A DNA stretch of 22,991 bases, from positions 1-22,991 of the forward strand of contig CAZSRF010000035.1 in assembly GCA_964609155.1 (NCBI GenBank), given 5' to 3'. The notes under the pieces were generated by a model. That model had not been told where the DNA came from. It ran no database searches and saw only the letters and a program-made list of their open reading frames with translations. This document shows positions 16,725-22,991 of the stretch, piece by piece (the stretch's first letter is position 1; every line of letters starts with the position of its first letter). The position numbers and the translations under genes are program-made. This DNA comes from JAGOUU01 sp964609155 (GTDB lineage Bacteria; Pseudomonadota; Gammaproteobacteria; JAGOUU01).

Positions 16725-16800
16725 AAGGTTAGAGTTAGGGGATATCAGTGGGCGCACGACCCCCTAATAATAAGTAGATTTGATAAGCACAGATAACCTT
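16725..16800. promoter_or_regulatory. Nested inverted repeats upstream of rpsF
   Basis: Outer arms AAGGTTA (16725-16731) and TAACCTT (16794-16800) enclose inner arms TTAGGGG (16735-16741) and CCCCTAA (16761-16767), all perfect 7-bp pairs. A second AAGGTTA at 16660-16666 could compete for the outer right arm. It could be a leader RNA or an old terminator; the role is unknown. Confidence 0.35.
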
Positions 16801-16863
16801 GCAAATCAGCGCTATCTTAAGTAGAATAAGCGGTTATTGGGGGTATATTGCCTCTGACTCCTT

Positions 16864-16896
16864 GCTGTTAAAAATATAAATTTAATAACTAACAGC
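16864..16896 (+). promoter_or_regulatory. Inverted repeat GCTGTTA / TAACAGC close to rpsF
   Basis: Perfect 7-bp arms at 16864-16870 and 16890-16896 around a 19-nt AT-rich interior, ending 37 nt before the rpsF start. The position suits a ribosomal-protein autoregulatory leader, and S6:S18 feedback on rpsF mRNA is known in bacteria. I do not see its conserved motif clearly. Confidence 0.3.
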
Positions 16897-16933
16897 TCTA
16901 CGATAACATAGCTTTAAGAACCATGGGGAGCAT

Positions 16934-17356
16934 ATGACACAAAAGCACAGTAAATTACGTCATTACGAAATTGTATTCTTAGTTCATCCAGACCAAGAAG
17001 ATCAACTTCAAAATATGATAGACCGTTACAGAAAAATTATTACTGATGGTAATGGTAAAGTCCATAGATTTGAGAACTGGGGCAGAAAGGCCTTAGCTTA
17101 TACTATTAATCGTGTTCATAAAGCACACTATGTTTTAATGAATATCGAGGCAACAACGGCTACAATCCTAGAAATAGAAACTGCTTTCAAATTTAATGAT
17201 GCGATTATTCGTAATTTGATTATAAGTATGGATAAGGCTGTCACTGAAGTTTCTCCAATGATTAAAATGAAAGAAAAGGAAGAGCGTCGTGCAGCTTATC
17301 ATGCAGCTCAATCTTCACAAGAAGAAGGGTTTGATGCTGATGCAGGTGTTGCTTAA
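16934..17356 (+). CDS. rpsF: 30S ribosomal protein S6
   Basis: A 140-aa protein, slightly longer than E. coli S6. It binds the central domain of 16S rRNA as a heterodimer with S18. The family pattern is clear: RHYEIVFLVHPDQEDQL at the N-terminus, ENWGRKALAYTINRVHKAHYV in the middle, and FKFNDAIIRNLIISMD toward the end. The C-terminal tail after residue 115 is Glu-rich (KEKEERRAAYHAA), typical of proteobacterial S6 proteins that receive added glutamates, but it does not end in Glu-Glu. GGGGAG precedes the ATG by an unusually short 3 nt. It is first in the rpsF-rpsR-DUF2232-rplI run. No priB lies between rpsF and rpsR, unlike in enterobacteria. Confidence 0.97.
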   Translation: MTQKHSKLRHYEIVFLVHPDQEDQLQNMIDRYRKIITDGNGKVHRFENWGRKALAYTINRVHKAHYVLMNIEATTATILEIETAFKFNDAIIRNLIISMDKAVTEVSPMIKMKEKEERRAAYHAAQSSQEEGFDADAGVA

Positions 17357-17403
17357 GTAATCATTAATAAATTACATATTTTAAAAATAATAGGAATAAA
17401 ACT

Positions 17404-17640
17404 ATGGTCGCTTACGTTAGAAGAAAAAAGTTCTGCCGTTTTACTGCAGATACTGCAAAAGAAACTGAAATTGATTACAAAGATCTTTATACTTTGAAAA
17501 ATTATGTTTCAGAATGTGGTCAAATTATACCAAGCAGAGTGACTGGAACAAAGTCTAAGTATCAACGTCAATTAACTAAAGCAATAAAATTAGCTAGATT
17601 TTTGGCTTTAATACCTTATTGCGATCAGCATAGAAAGTAA
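17404..17640 (+). CDS. rpsR: 30S ribosomal protein S18
   Basis: A 78-aa protein of normal length. The S18 signature is present: RRKKFCRFTAD at the N-terminus, IDYKDLYTLKNYVSECGQI, and GTKSKYQRQLTKAIKLARF, ending in LIPYCDQHRK. It pairs with S6 in the platform of the small subunit. AGGA 8 nt before ATG 17404 is the ribosome site. It lies 47 nt after rpsF and 4 nt before the membrane-protein gene, consistent with one transcript. Confidence 0.97.
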   Translation: MVAYVRRKKFCRFTADTAKETEIDYKDLYTLKNYVSECGQIIPSRVTGTKSKYQRQLTKAIKLARFLALIPYCDQHRK

Positions 17641-17644
17641 GAAG

Positions 17645-18592
17645 ATGCATGCATTAGCGCGTTGGGTACTTGGAGCAACATGGCAAAGTGTCTTAGTTAT
17701 TTCTCTTTGTTATGTTGTTCCTTATTTGGCTATGCTGGGTATCGTTTTGCAGGTTTTTGTGACTTTAAGACAAGGTCCTGCAAAGGGGCTAACGGTTAGC
17801 TTAATCAGTGTAGTAATTGGGGTATTAGCTGGATTTATTTTGGCATCTTTGTTTTCAGATGTAAATTACAATCTGATTGGTCAGTCTATGCAGTTTTCTT
17901 TGTTGATATTGTTGCCATTACTAGCTTTTGCTATTTTGTTGAGACAGTCTGTGTCATTAAATCTAACTGCTCAGGTTATTACACTTATTGCTGTCCTGAT
18001 GTTTATAATTTGCTACACATTGCAGATTCATCTATTTCCAGATGCAATGTTAGAGCAAGTTAAAGAAAATACTGCTAAGTTAAGCGATGTAATAGCAAAT
18101 ATGCAAGCAAATAACGTTAGTATAGATCAGGCTATGGTTAAGCAAATTAACCAGTTTATGGTTATTATGTTTGAGATTACCAGTCTTTACAGTATGTACT
18201 TGGCGTTACTTATGCTAGCGCGTGCTTATCAGTCTTATATTTTCATGCCTAATGCTTTTGCACAGGAGTTTCAGAATCTTAAATGTAGCTCATTGATTGC
18301 AACGGTTTTAGTTTTGTGTTGGTTGTTGGAGCTATTGCCCTATAATATGGTATCGTCATTTCTATTAGGTGGTGTGCTTATTATTGGGCTATTGTGGTTG
18401 ATATTAGTTGGGGTAGCTCTAGTGCATTGGTTAGTAGCAAGATATAATATTTCTAAAGTATATTTAGGGATATTTTATTTGTTATTTTTGATTCCAATAT
18501 TATCAAGCTTACAATTATTCATCTTGATGATTATGGGGTTAATTGATGGTTTTGTTAATATTAGAGCAGTGATACCAGATAGAAAAATGTAG
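17645..18592 (+). CDS. DUF2232-type integral membrane protein in the S18-L9 slot
   Basis: A 315-aa protein with about eight hydrophobic helices (residues about 14-40, 48-70, 82-100, 105-130, 172-195, 216-233, 238-264 and 272-300). One large soluble loop (131-171) contains VKENTAKLSDVIANMQANN. The end, MIMGLIDGFVNIRAVIPDRK, fits the GLxDxxxxxR ending of DUF2232 / YybS-like proteins. Such proteins are often encoded between rpsR and rplI in Proteobacteria. No biochemical function is established that I can name. The start ATG 17645 lies 4 nt after the rpsR stop, with only a weak GTAAGAAG ribosome site, suggesting coupling to rpsR translation. Confidence 0.82.
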   Translation: MHALARWVLGATWQSVLVISLCYVVPYLAMLGIVLQVFVTLRQGPAKGLTVSLISVVIGVLAGFILASLFSDVNYNLIGQSMQFSLLILLPLLAFAILLRQSVSLNLTAQVITLIAVLMFIICYTLQIHLFPDAMLEQVKENTAKLSDVIANMQANNVSIDQAMVKQINQFMVIMFEITSLYSMYLALLMLARAYQSYIFMPNAFAQEFQNLKCSSLIATVLVLCWLLELLPYNMVSSFLLGGVLIIGLLWLILVGVALVHWLVARYNISKVYLGIFYLLFLIPILSSLQLFILMIMGLIDGFVNIRAVIPDRKM

Positions 18593-18635
18593 ATTTATTT
18601 TAGATATAAAATATATAGAAGAGAGAAGAGGGTTT

Positions 18636-19088
18636 ATGCAGTTAATTTTATTAGAAAAAGTTAAAAATTTAGGTAATCTTGGTGACGTTGTTAATGTTAA
18701 GCCTGGTTATGGTCGTAATTATTTAGTTCCTGAAGGAAAGGCAGTATTTGCTACTAAAAATAATATTGCACTATTTGCAGAGAAAAAAGCAGATCTTGAA
18801 GCTAAAGCAGCAGGGCAATTAACAAATGCTCAAAAAAGAGCTGAAGCATTGTCAGCGTTAGAGATCGTAGTTATTACTGCCCATGCGGGTGATGAAGGAA
18901 AACTGTTTGGATCAGTTGGTTCACGTGAGATTTCACAAGCAGTGGCAACACTTGGTGTTGAACTTGCTAAGCATGAGGTTTTATTGCCTAATGGGCCTGT
19001 GAGAACTGTAGGCGAACATGAAATACAATTAAGCTTACACAGTGATGTACAAGTAGCTATCAGAATTGTAGTTAAAGCTGAAGACTAA
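18636..19088 (+). CDS. rplI: 50S ribosomal protein L9
   Basis: A 150-aa protein of normal length. The N-terminal domain carries the L9 signature, LGNLGDVVNVKPGYGRNYL followed by VPEGKA (residues 12-36). It binds 23S rRNA at the base of the L1 stalk. A long connecting helix (KKADLEAKAAGQLTNAQKRA) leads to the C-terminal domain with GKLFGSVGSREI and the closing VAIRIVVKAED. AAGAGGG lies just before ATG 18636. It ends the ribosomal run that starts with rpsF. Confidence 0.97.
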   Translation: MQLILLEKVKNLGNLGDVVNVKPGYGRNYLVPEGKAVFATKNNIALFAEKKADLEAKAAGQLTNAQKRAEALSALEIVVITAHAGDEGKLFGSVGSREISQAVATLGVELAKHEVLLPNGPVRTVGEHEIQLSLHSDVQVAIRIVVKAED

Positions 19089-19093
19089 ATAAG

Positions 19094-19120
19094 TTTTTAT
19101 TTGATCTGTTTTAATAAAAA
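19094..19120 (+). terminator. AT-only hairpin after rplI
   Basis: TTTTTATT (19094-19101) and AATAAAAA (19113-19120) are perfect arms around 11 nt, 6 nt after the rplI stop. The lack of G-C pairs makes it a weak candidate, and it could equally be chance in A/T-rich sequence. Confidence 0.25.
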
Positions 19121-19205
19121 TAAATAAATTTATATTAATCTATTATCTTGTTTTTTAATTAAGGTTATACTTGATATAAGTTTATTCAATATATGCAGCT
19201 AGCCA

Positions 19206-20600
19206 ATGTCTGATATCGATCTGGTAAATAAGAATTATACTAAAAAAAATCAAACTGCTGCTCTCCCGTTAGCTCCTCATTCTATAGAAGCTGAACAGTC
19301 TGCATTGGGTGGCATCATGTTAGCTAATGATGCATGGGATTTATTTTCCGAGCTAGTCAATGAGCAAGATTTTTTTGATTATAGGCACAGAGCTTTGTTT
19401 CGCGCTATGGAAAAGCTGGTGCGTTCAAATATTCCCCTAGATGTCGTCACTATATCAGAGACTCTTGAACAAACAAATGAACTTGAAGAAGTTGGAGGGG
19501 CGGCCTATCTTATAGAGTTGGCTAAAAATACGCCGAGTGCTGCTAATGTTAAAACTTATGCGACGATAGTTAGACAGCGGTCGATCTTACGCCAGCTTAT
19601 TGGTGCAGCACATGATATTGCAGAGAATGCGCATCATCCAAAAGGGCGTGATATCAGTGAGTTATTAGACGAAGCAGAAAAAAAAGTATTTGAGATTGCT
19701 AATCAAAGTAATCGGGGATCAGGTCCTCAAATTATTTCACATATTTTAACTGCTACTGTTGAGCGTATTGAAGCATTATGTAACTCTGAAGAAAGTTTAA
19801 CTGGCCTTGCGACAGGTTATTATGACTTTGATCAAATGACTTCTGGGTTACAGCCTGCAGATTTAATTATTGTAGCAGGAAGGCCATCTATGGGTAAAAC
19901 AACCTTTGCTATGAATATAGTTGAAAGTGTAGCAATGCTAAATAAAACTAAACCGGCATTGGTATTTAGTATGGAGATGCCTTCGGAATCATTAGCTATG
20001 AGGATGTTGGCTTCTTTAGGGCGTGTTGAGCAAACAAAAATCAGAAATGGTAAATTAGATGAAGACGATTGGTCGCGTTTTGGTGCAGGTGTTGCGCAGC
20101 TGTCTGAAACTAAGATTTTAATTGATGATACCCCTGCCTTGTCACCAACAGAAGTGCGTGCAAGAGCCCGTAGAGTAGTGCGGGAGCATGGTGGTTTGAG
20201 TTTAATTGCAATAGATTATTTGCAATTGATGAATGTTAAAGGTGGTAGTGAAAATAGAACAACAGAGATCTCTGAAATTTCTCGTTCATTAAAAGCGTTA
20301 GCCAAAGAATTAAATGTACCCGTTATAGCGTTATCACAGCTTAATCGTGAATTAGAAAAACGTCCTAATAAACGACCTGTAATGTCAGATTTAAGAGAGT
20401 CTGGAGCTATCGAACAAGATGCGGATCTAATAGTATTTGTGTATCGTGATGAAGTTTATTATGAAGACTCTCCAGAAAAAGGGGTCGCAGAGATTATTAT
20501 TGGTAAACAACGTAATGGTCCTATTGGCGCGGTTAAACTACGTTTTGAAGGGCGATACAGTAGATTTGATAATTTAGCCCCATCTTACTATCAAAACTAA
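19206..20600 (+). CDS. dnaB: Replicative DNA helicase DnaB
   Basis: A 464-aa hexameric 5'-3' helicase that unwinds DNA at the replication fork and recruits primase. The N-terminal domain (about 24-125) includes SIEAEQSALGGIML. The RecA-like motor domain has Walker A AGRPSMGKT (224-232, Lys231), SMEMPSESLAMRML (H1a region), Walker B LIAIDYLQLM (333-342), ALSQLNRELEKRPNKRP (H3), SDLRESGAIEQDAD (394-407) and the Arg-finger segment GKQRNGP (433-439). Length fits the family and no intein interrupts the motifs. There is no Shine-Dalgarno before ATG 19206. The 117-bp AT-rich spacer after rplI could hold its own promoter, but no clear one is seen. Confidence 0.97.
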   Translation: MSDIDLVNKNYTKKNQTAALPLAPHSIEAEQSALGGIMLANDAWDLFSELVNEQDFFDYRHRALFRAMEKLVRSNIPLDVVTISETLEQTNELEEVGGAAYLIELAKNTPSAANVKTYATIVRQRSILRQLIGAAHDIAENAHHPKGRDISELLDEAEKKVFEIANQSNRGSGPQIISHILTATVERIEALCNSEESLTGLATGYYDFDQMTSGLQPADLIIVAGRPSMGKTTFAMNIVESVAMLNKTKPALVFSMEMPSESLAMRMLASLGRVEQTKIRNGKLDEDDWSRFGAGVAQLSETKILIDDTPALSPTEVRARARRVVREHGGLSLIAIDYLQLMNVKGGSENRTTEISEISRSLKALAKELNVPVIALSQLNRELEKRPNKRPVMSDLRESGAIEQDADLIVFVYRDEVYYEDSPEKGVAEIIIGKQRNGPIGAVKLRFEGRYSRFDNLAPSYYQN

Positions 20601-20627
20601 TCATTTAAATTAAGTATCTTAAATCTA

Positions 20628-21773
20628 ATGGATAACCCCAAAGCCGTAATCAATTTATCAAATATTTCTCATAATATTGCTCAAGTCAAATCAACAGTCA
20701 ATACATCTAAAATACTAGCTGTTATTAAAGCTGATGCTTATGGTCACGGGGCTGTAGCTGTAGCTAAGCATTTAGATCAAGATAAAAATGTTTCAGCTTA
20801 TGGTGTCAGTCGTTTTTCAGAAGCCGAAAAGTTAGTAAATGCAGGGGTAACTAAACCTATTTTATTAATGGAGGGGGTGATAAGTAAGGATCAGTTATTA
20901 TCTTCTGTATCTCGAGGTTTTTGGATGGTGATTCAAGATTACCATCAATTAATGCTGATAAATGAATTAAAAGCTAGCATTACTACACCTGTAAAAATTT
21001 GGCTTAAATTTGATACGGGAATGCATCGTTTAGGTTTGGAGGTTGAGCTGGATAATATAAAGAAAATTCAATCTATTCTAATAAATTTAGTGAGTGAAAA
21101 AATTATTAATCCAGAAATTGTTATTATGTCGCATTTTGCTTGTGCTGATGAATTACAGCATAATTTTAATGCATCCCAGTTAGATAAATTTCATTTCTTG
21201 CAAGAGCAATTTCAAAAACTAGCATTAGATAGCAAAATAAAAATTGAATTTGAATATAGTATTGCCAATTCAGCTGGAGTTTTTGGGTTACCAAAAAGTT
21301 ATTTTAATTGGGTGCGACCTGGGGTTAGCATGTATGGCTCTTGTCCCTTTAGATCAATCTCTAGCAGGGAATTAAATCTTAAACCTAGTATGGAAGTTTA
21401 TAGTAAGATTATTACAATAAAACATATCAAAAAAGGCGCTTGTGTTGGATATGGAGCAACTTGGACAGCACAAAAAGATGCTAAAATTGCTATTATAGCA
21501 AGTGGTTATGCAGATTGTTACCCAAGAATACCCTCAAGTGAAGCTTGCGTCTGGTTAAAGGGGGTAAAATGCCGTATAATTGGCAGGGTTTCGATGGATA
21601 TGCTAGCGATTGATTGTAGCAATTTAGCTGTAGACTCTAACATTTTAGTTGGCGATAAAGTTGAGTTATGGGGTGAGCATATTACTATTGATGAAGCGGC
21701 TTTCACATGTAATACTATTTCTTATGAATTATTTACAAGAATTACATCTCGGGTTGAAAAGATTTACATTTAA
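20628..21773 (+). CDS. alr: Alanine racemase
   Basis: A 381-aa pyridoxal-phosphate enzyme that interconverts L- and D-alanine for peptidoglycan. The cofactor lysine is Lys34 in AVIKADAYGHG. RPGVSMYGSCPF starts at residue 230, and the second catalytic tyrosine is Tyr275 in CVGYGATWTA. The Asp/Arg pattern WLKFDTGMHRLG is also present. It is about 20 residues longer than E. coli Alr, mostly as extra Lys/Ile-rich loops. It follows dnaB by 27 nt, the usual dnaB-alr order in Gammaproteobacteria, so it is probably co-transcribed. There is no obvious ribosome site. The last 36 nt, including the stop, are repeated in inverted orientation 19 bp downstream, next to an assembly gap. The normal family-type ending (YELFTRITSRVEKIY) indicates the gene itself is complete. 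Confidence 0.96.
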   Translation: MDNPKAVINLSNISHNIAQVKSTVNTSKILAVIKADAYGHGAVAVAKHLDQDKNVSAYGVSRFSEAEKLVNAGVTKPILLMEGVISKDQLLSSVSRGFWMVIQDYHQLMLINELKASITTPVKIWLKFDTGMHRLGLEVELDNIKKIQSILINLVSEKIINPEIVIMSHFACADELQHNFNASQLDKFHFLQEQFQKLALDSKIKIEFEYSIANSAGVFGLPKSYFNWVRPGVSMYGSCPFRSISSRELNLKPSMEVYSKIITIKHIKKGACVGYGATWTAQKDAKIAIIASGYADCYPRIPSSEACVWLKGVKCRIIGRVSMDMLAIDCSNLAVDSNILVGDKVELWGEHITIDEAAFTCNTISYELFTRITSRVEKIYI

Positions 21774-21832
21774 TAATGGGGGTTTAAATTGAGATTAAAT
21801 GTAAATCTTTTCAACCCGAGATGTAATTCTTG
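21736..21832. repeat. 39-bp perfect inverted repeat at the alr 3' end, abutting the assembly gap
   Basis: The left arm, 21736-21774, contains the last codons and stop of alr. The right arm, 21794-21832, is its exact reverse complement, with a 19-nt spacer. Two bases later the N run starts. Perfect pairing over coding sequence is better explained by a fold-back or amplification chimera at a contig end than by a terminator. Confidence 0.95.
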
Positions 21833-21834
21833 GA

Positions 21835-21844
21835 NNNNNNNNNN
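21835..21844. other. Assembly gap (10 Ns)
   Basis: Ten N characters mark a scaffold join of unknown true length. Sequence on the two sides may not be adjacent in the genome. Confidence 0.99.
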
Positions 21845-21846
21845 AA

Positions 21847-22326
21847 CTTAAATTGACATTTTTTACTTTAATTTTTTTGTTTGTATTAACTGGGTGTAAA
21901 GATCCAGTTGTATTAGTAGACTTTGAAGAGTTACCAGAGTTAAGTAGCCAAAATTATTATGTTGTTTGTCCGCCCAATTATTGTAGCATTAAACCTAATG
22001 AAATCAGTCCTGTATTTCCTTTTGATATGCATCATTTGGATATCCACTGGCAAGAAGTTGTTTCAAAACAAAATGGATTAAAACTAATTGCAGAGGATAA
22101 GCAAAAGTTACTGTATACCTATGTGCAGCGAACAAAGTATTTAAGATTACCTCAAGTCATTAATGTTCAGTTGTTGCCTATTGATAAGAATCACTCAACA
22201 TTAGCTATTTATAGCCAATCTAAATATGGATATTTTGACTTTGGTGCAAATAAAAATAGGGTTAATGAGTGGTTAAAAGATTTAAGAGATTCGGTAGGAA
22301 AGCAGCATAATTTGGAAATTAAATAG
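21847..22326 (+). CDS. DUF1499-like lipoprotein, start lost in the gap
   Basis: The frame is open from the gap. The first visible residues, LKLTFFTLIFLFVLTGC, are a hydrophobic lipoprotein signal ending in the lipobox LTGC, so the protein should be cleaved before Cys and lipid-anchored. A TTG at 21853 could serve as a start, but the preceding Leu-Lys suggests that the real ATG lies in the missing sequence. The mature part carries YYVVCPPNYCSIKP and, near the end, YSQSKYGYFDFGANKNRVNEWLKDL. These match DUF1499 (SxxGYxDxGxNxxRV, with an N-terminal Cys-rich PNxC segment). The conserved DDVEF segment of typical members is poorly kept here. Function is unknown. The gene converges with the next one, 13 nt apart. 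Confidence 0.75.
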   Translation, partial: LKLTFFTLIFLFVLTGCKDPVVLVDFEELPELSSQNYYVVCPPNYCSIKPNEISPVFPFDMHHLDIHWQEVVSKQNGLKLIAEDKQKLLYTYVQRTKYLRLPQVINVQLLPIDKNHSTLAIYSQSKYGYFDFGANKNRVNEWLKDLRDSVGKQHNLEIK

Positions 22327-22339
22327 CCAAAAATTTATG

Positions 22340-22981
22340 CTACATACGTGATCGAGGAGGCATTAGCGGAGGTGCATCTTCCGTAAATTTTGTTGCTGGC
22401 GATTCACTCTTATCAAAGAGATGTTCAGTATTTTTACCAGTGTCTATTCTAGCGCGTGTGTGTGTAACTGGCTTCTTTACGCCTGCTAAATGGGCTGTGG
22501 CTAATGCTGCTGCTTCTGCTTTGATATTAGCTCTTATATTACCAGTTATATGTTCCTGTAATTTTGCGCGATCAGCTTCTTCTTCTGTAACAATCTCTTT
22601 GCGCTTATCGCTTTCATCTCGTACTGGAGCTTTTAACACTTCTCGTAAGCTTTGTGCTTTGAATCCAAGAGCGATATTTTCTAAAGTACTTTCGATCTGA
22701 GGTATATAATTTTTTATAATAATGCCTTGTATATCGTAACCGTCAAAATTTCCGCGTCCATTATTAAGTTCCACCCTGAATTGCTTTAAAGCGTACTCTA
22801 GCTTACCAAATTGCTCTCTTTTAAAATCTGATTCTGGTTGCTCGTCTATACTCGCAGCTAACGCCATTATTTCTGTTTTTAACAACTCATCTAATACGCT
22901 ACCCATTTCGAGTGAACGCGCCTCTGAAATACTATGAACCTCAGTTCTGGATAAGCAATAGATAAAAAAATAACAGCTCAT
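22340..22981 (-). CDS. Unknown hydrophilic helical protein
   Basis: Up to 213 aa; a TAA codon lies directly before ATG 22981 in frame, so it cannot extend farther. No ribosome site is visible in the ten bases left. ATG 22906 (MGSVLDELLKTEIM) is an alternative start and removes an odd Cys/Tyr-rich 25-residue beginning. The body is charged and helical (TEEEADRAKLQEHITGN; Ala-rich KAEAAALATAHLAG). The C-terminus is disordered and Pro-rich, ending DAPPLMPPRSRM. No family, signal or membrane span is recognised. The Pro/Arg/Ser ending resembles in style the tails of the 248-aa and 274-aa proteins in this window. A broken 5' end beyond the window edge is possible. Confidence 0.6.
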   Translation of the reverse strand: MSCYFFIYCLSRTEVHSISEARSLEMGSVLDELLKTEIMALAASIDEQPESDFKREQFGKLEYALKQFRVELNNGRGNFDGYDIQGIIIKNYIPQIESTLENIALGFKAQSLREVLKAPVRDESDKRKEIVTEEEADRAKLQEHITGNIRANIKAEAAALATAHLAGVKKPVTHTRARIDTGKNTEHLFDKSESPATKFTEDAPPLMPPRSRM

Positions 22982-22991
22982 TTATGGTAAG

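Larger units (their letters stand above)
16538..16933. promoter_or_regulatory. 396-bp divergent spacer; leader and promoter region of the rpsF operon
   Basis: No convincing gene is present. The first 80 bases contain the upstream region of the minus-strand membrane gene. The rest must contain the promoter and leader of rpsF-rpsR-rplI. Two inverted-repeat structures (16725-16800 and 16864-16896) are listed separately. I could not identify a confident -35/-10 pair. The rpsF ribosome site is GGGGAG, 3 nt before ATG 16934. Confidence 0.5.

Noticed and set aside
19206..20600. Intein or split motor domain in dnaB
   Set aside because: All helicase motifs are present in order at normal spacing and length.
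21736..21832. Inverted repeat as a natural alr terminator
   Set aside because: 39 perfect base pairs including coding sequence, no T-run after the stem, and an immediate N gap point to an artefact.

Overview
The window is AT-rich bacterial DNA, almost certainly from a gammaproteobacterium. It carries the conserved gene order rnr-rlmB / rpsF-rpsR-(DUF2232 membrane protein)-rplI / dnaB-alr, a PilT retraction ATPase, and several unrecognised, largely helical or membrane-anchored proteins. That mix recalls host-associated Legionellales (Legionella, Coxiella or Berkiella-like bacteria). The placement is an inference from gene content and composition, since no rRNA or search result is available. 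The sequence is a draft scaffold: ten Ns sit at 21835-21844.

Region 1 (1-6400, minus strand) is one uninterrupted reading frame of at least 2,133 codons that runs off the left edge. It begins with an LEPR-XLL-like motif and a DUF4347 domain. About sixteen complete and one partial Ig/cadherin-like modules follow, and most of them alternate between two types (A and B) with a period of about 590-700 bp. This is a giant secreted or surface protein and the most striking object here. Divergent from it, across 264 bp, is pilT.

Region 2 (7760-12158) is accessory. It holds a 130-aa protein with a phage-structural-like motif and a probable TTG start, then a 906-aa helical protein of unknown function. 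The last gene overlaps by 8 nt a 248-aa protein with two membrane segments, so these two are probably translated together. A convergent RDD-family membrane protein follows.

Region 3 (12297-21773) is housekeeping. RNase R has an unusual Asn/Lys/Ser tail with an in-frame 12-bp tandem repeat and overlaps rlmB by 4 nt. A GC-rich hairpin cluster with a 13-G run and an opposite-strand gene for an Ala-rich multi-pass membrane protein interrupt the usual rlmB-rpsF join. The rpsF, rpsR, DUF2232, rplI, dnaB and alr genes then run in one direction, covering ribosome assembly, replication and D-alanine supply.

Region 4 (21736-22991) has a 39-bp perfect inverted copy of the end of alr directly before the gap. 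After the gap come a DUF1499-like lipoprotein that has lost its start and a convergent unknown protein. No tRNA, rRNA, CRISPR array, insertion sequence or integrase was seen.
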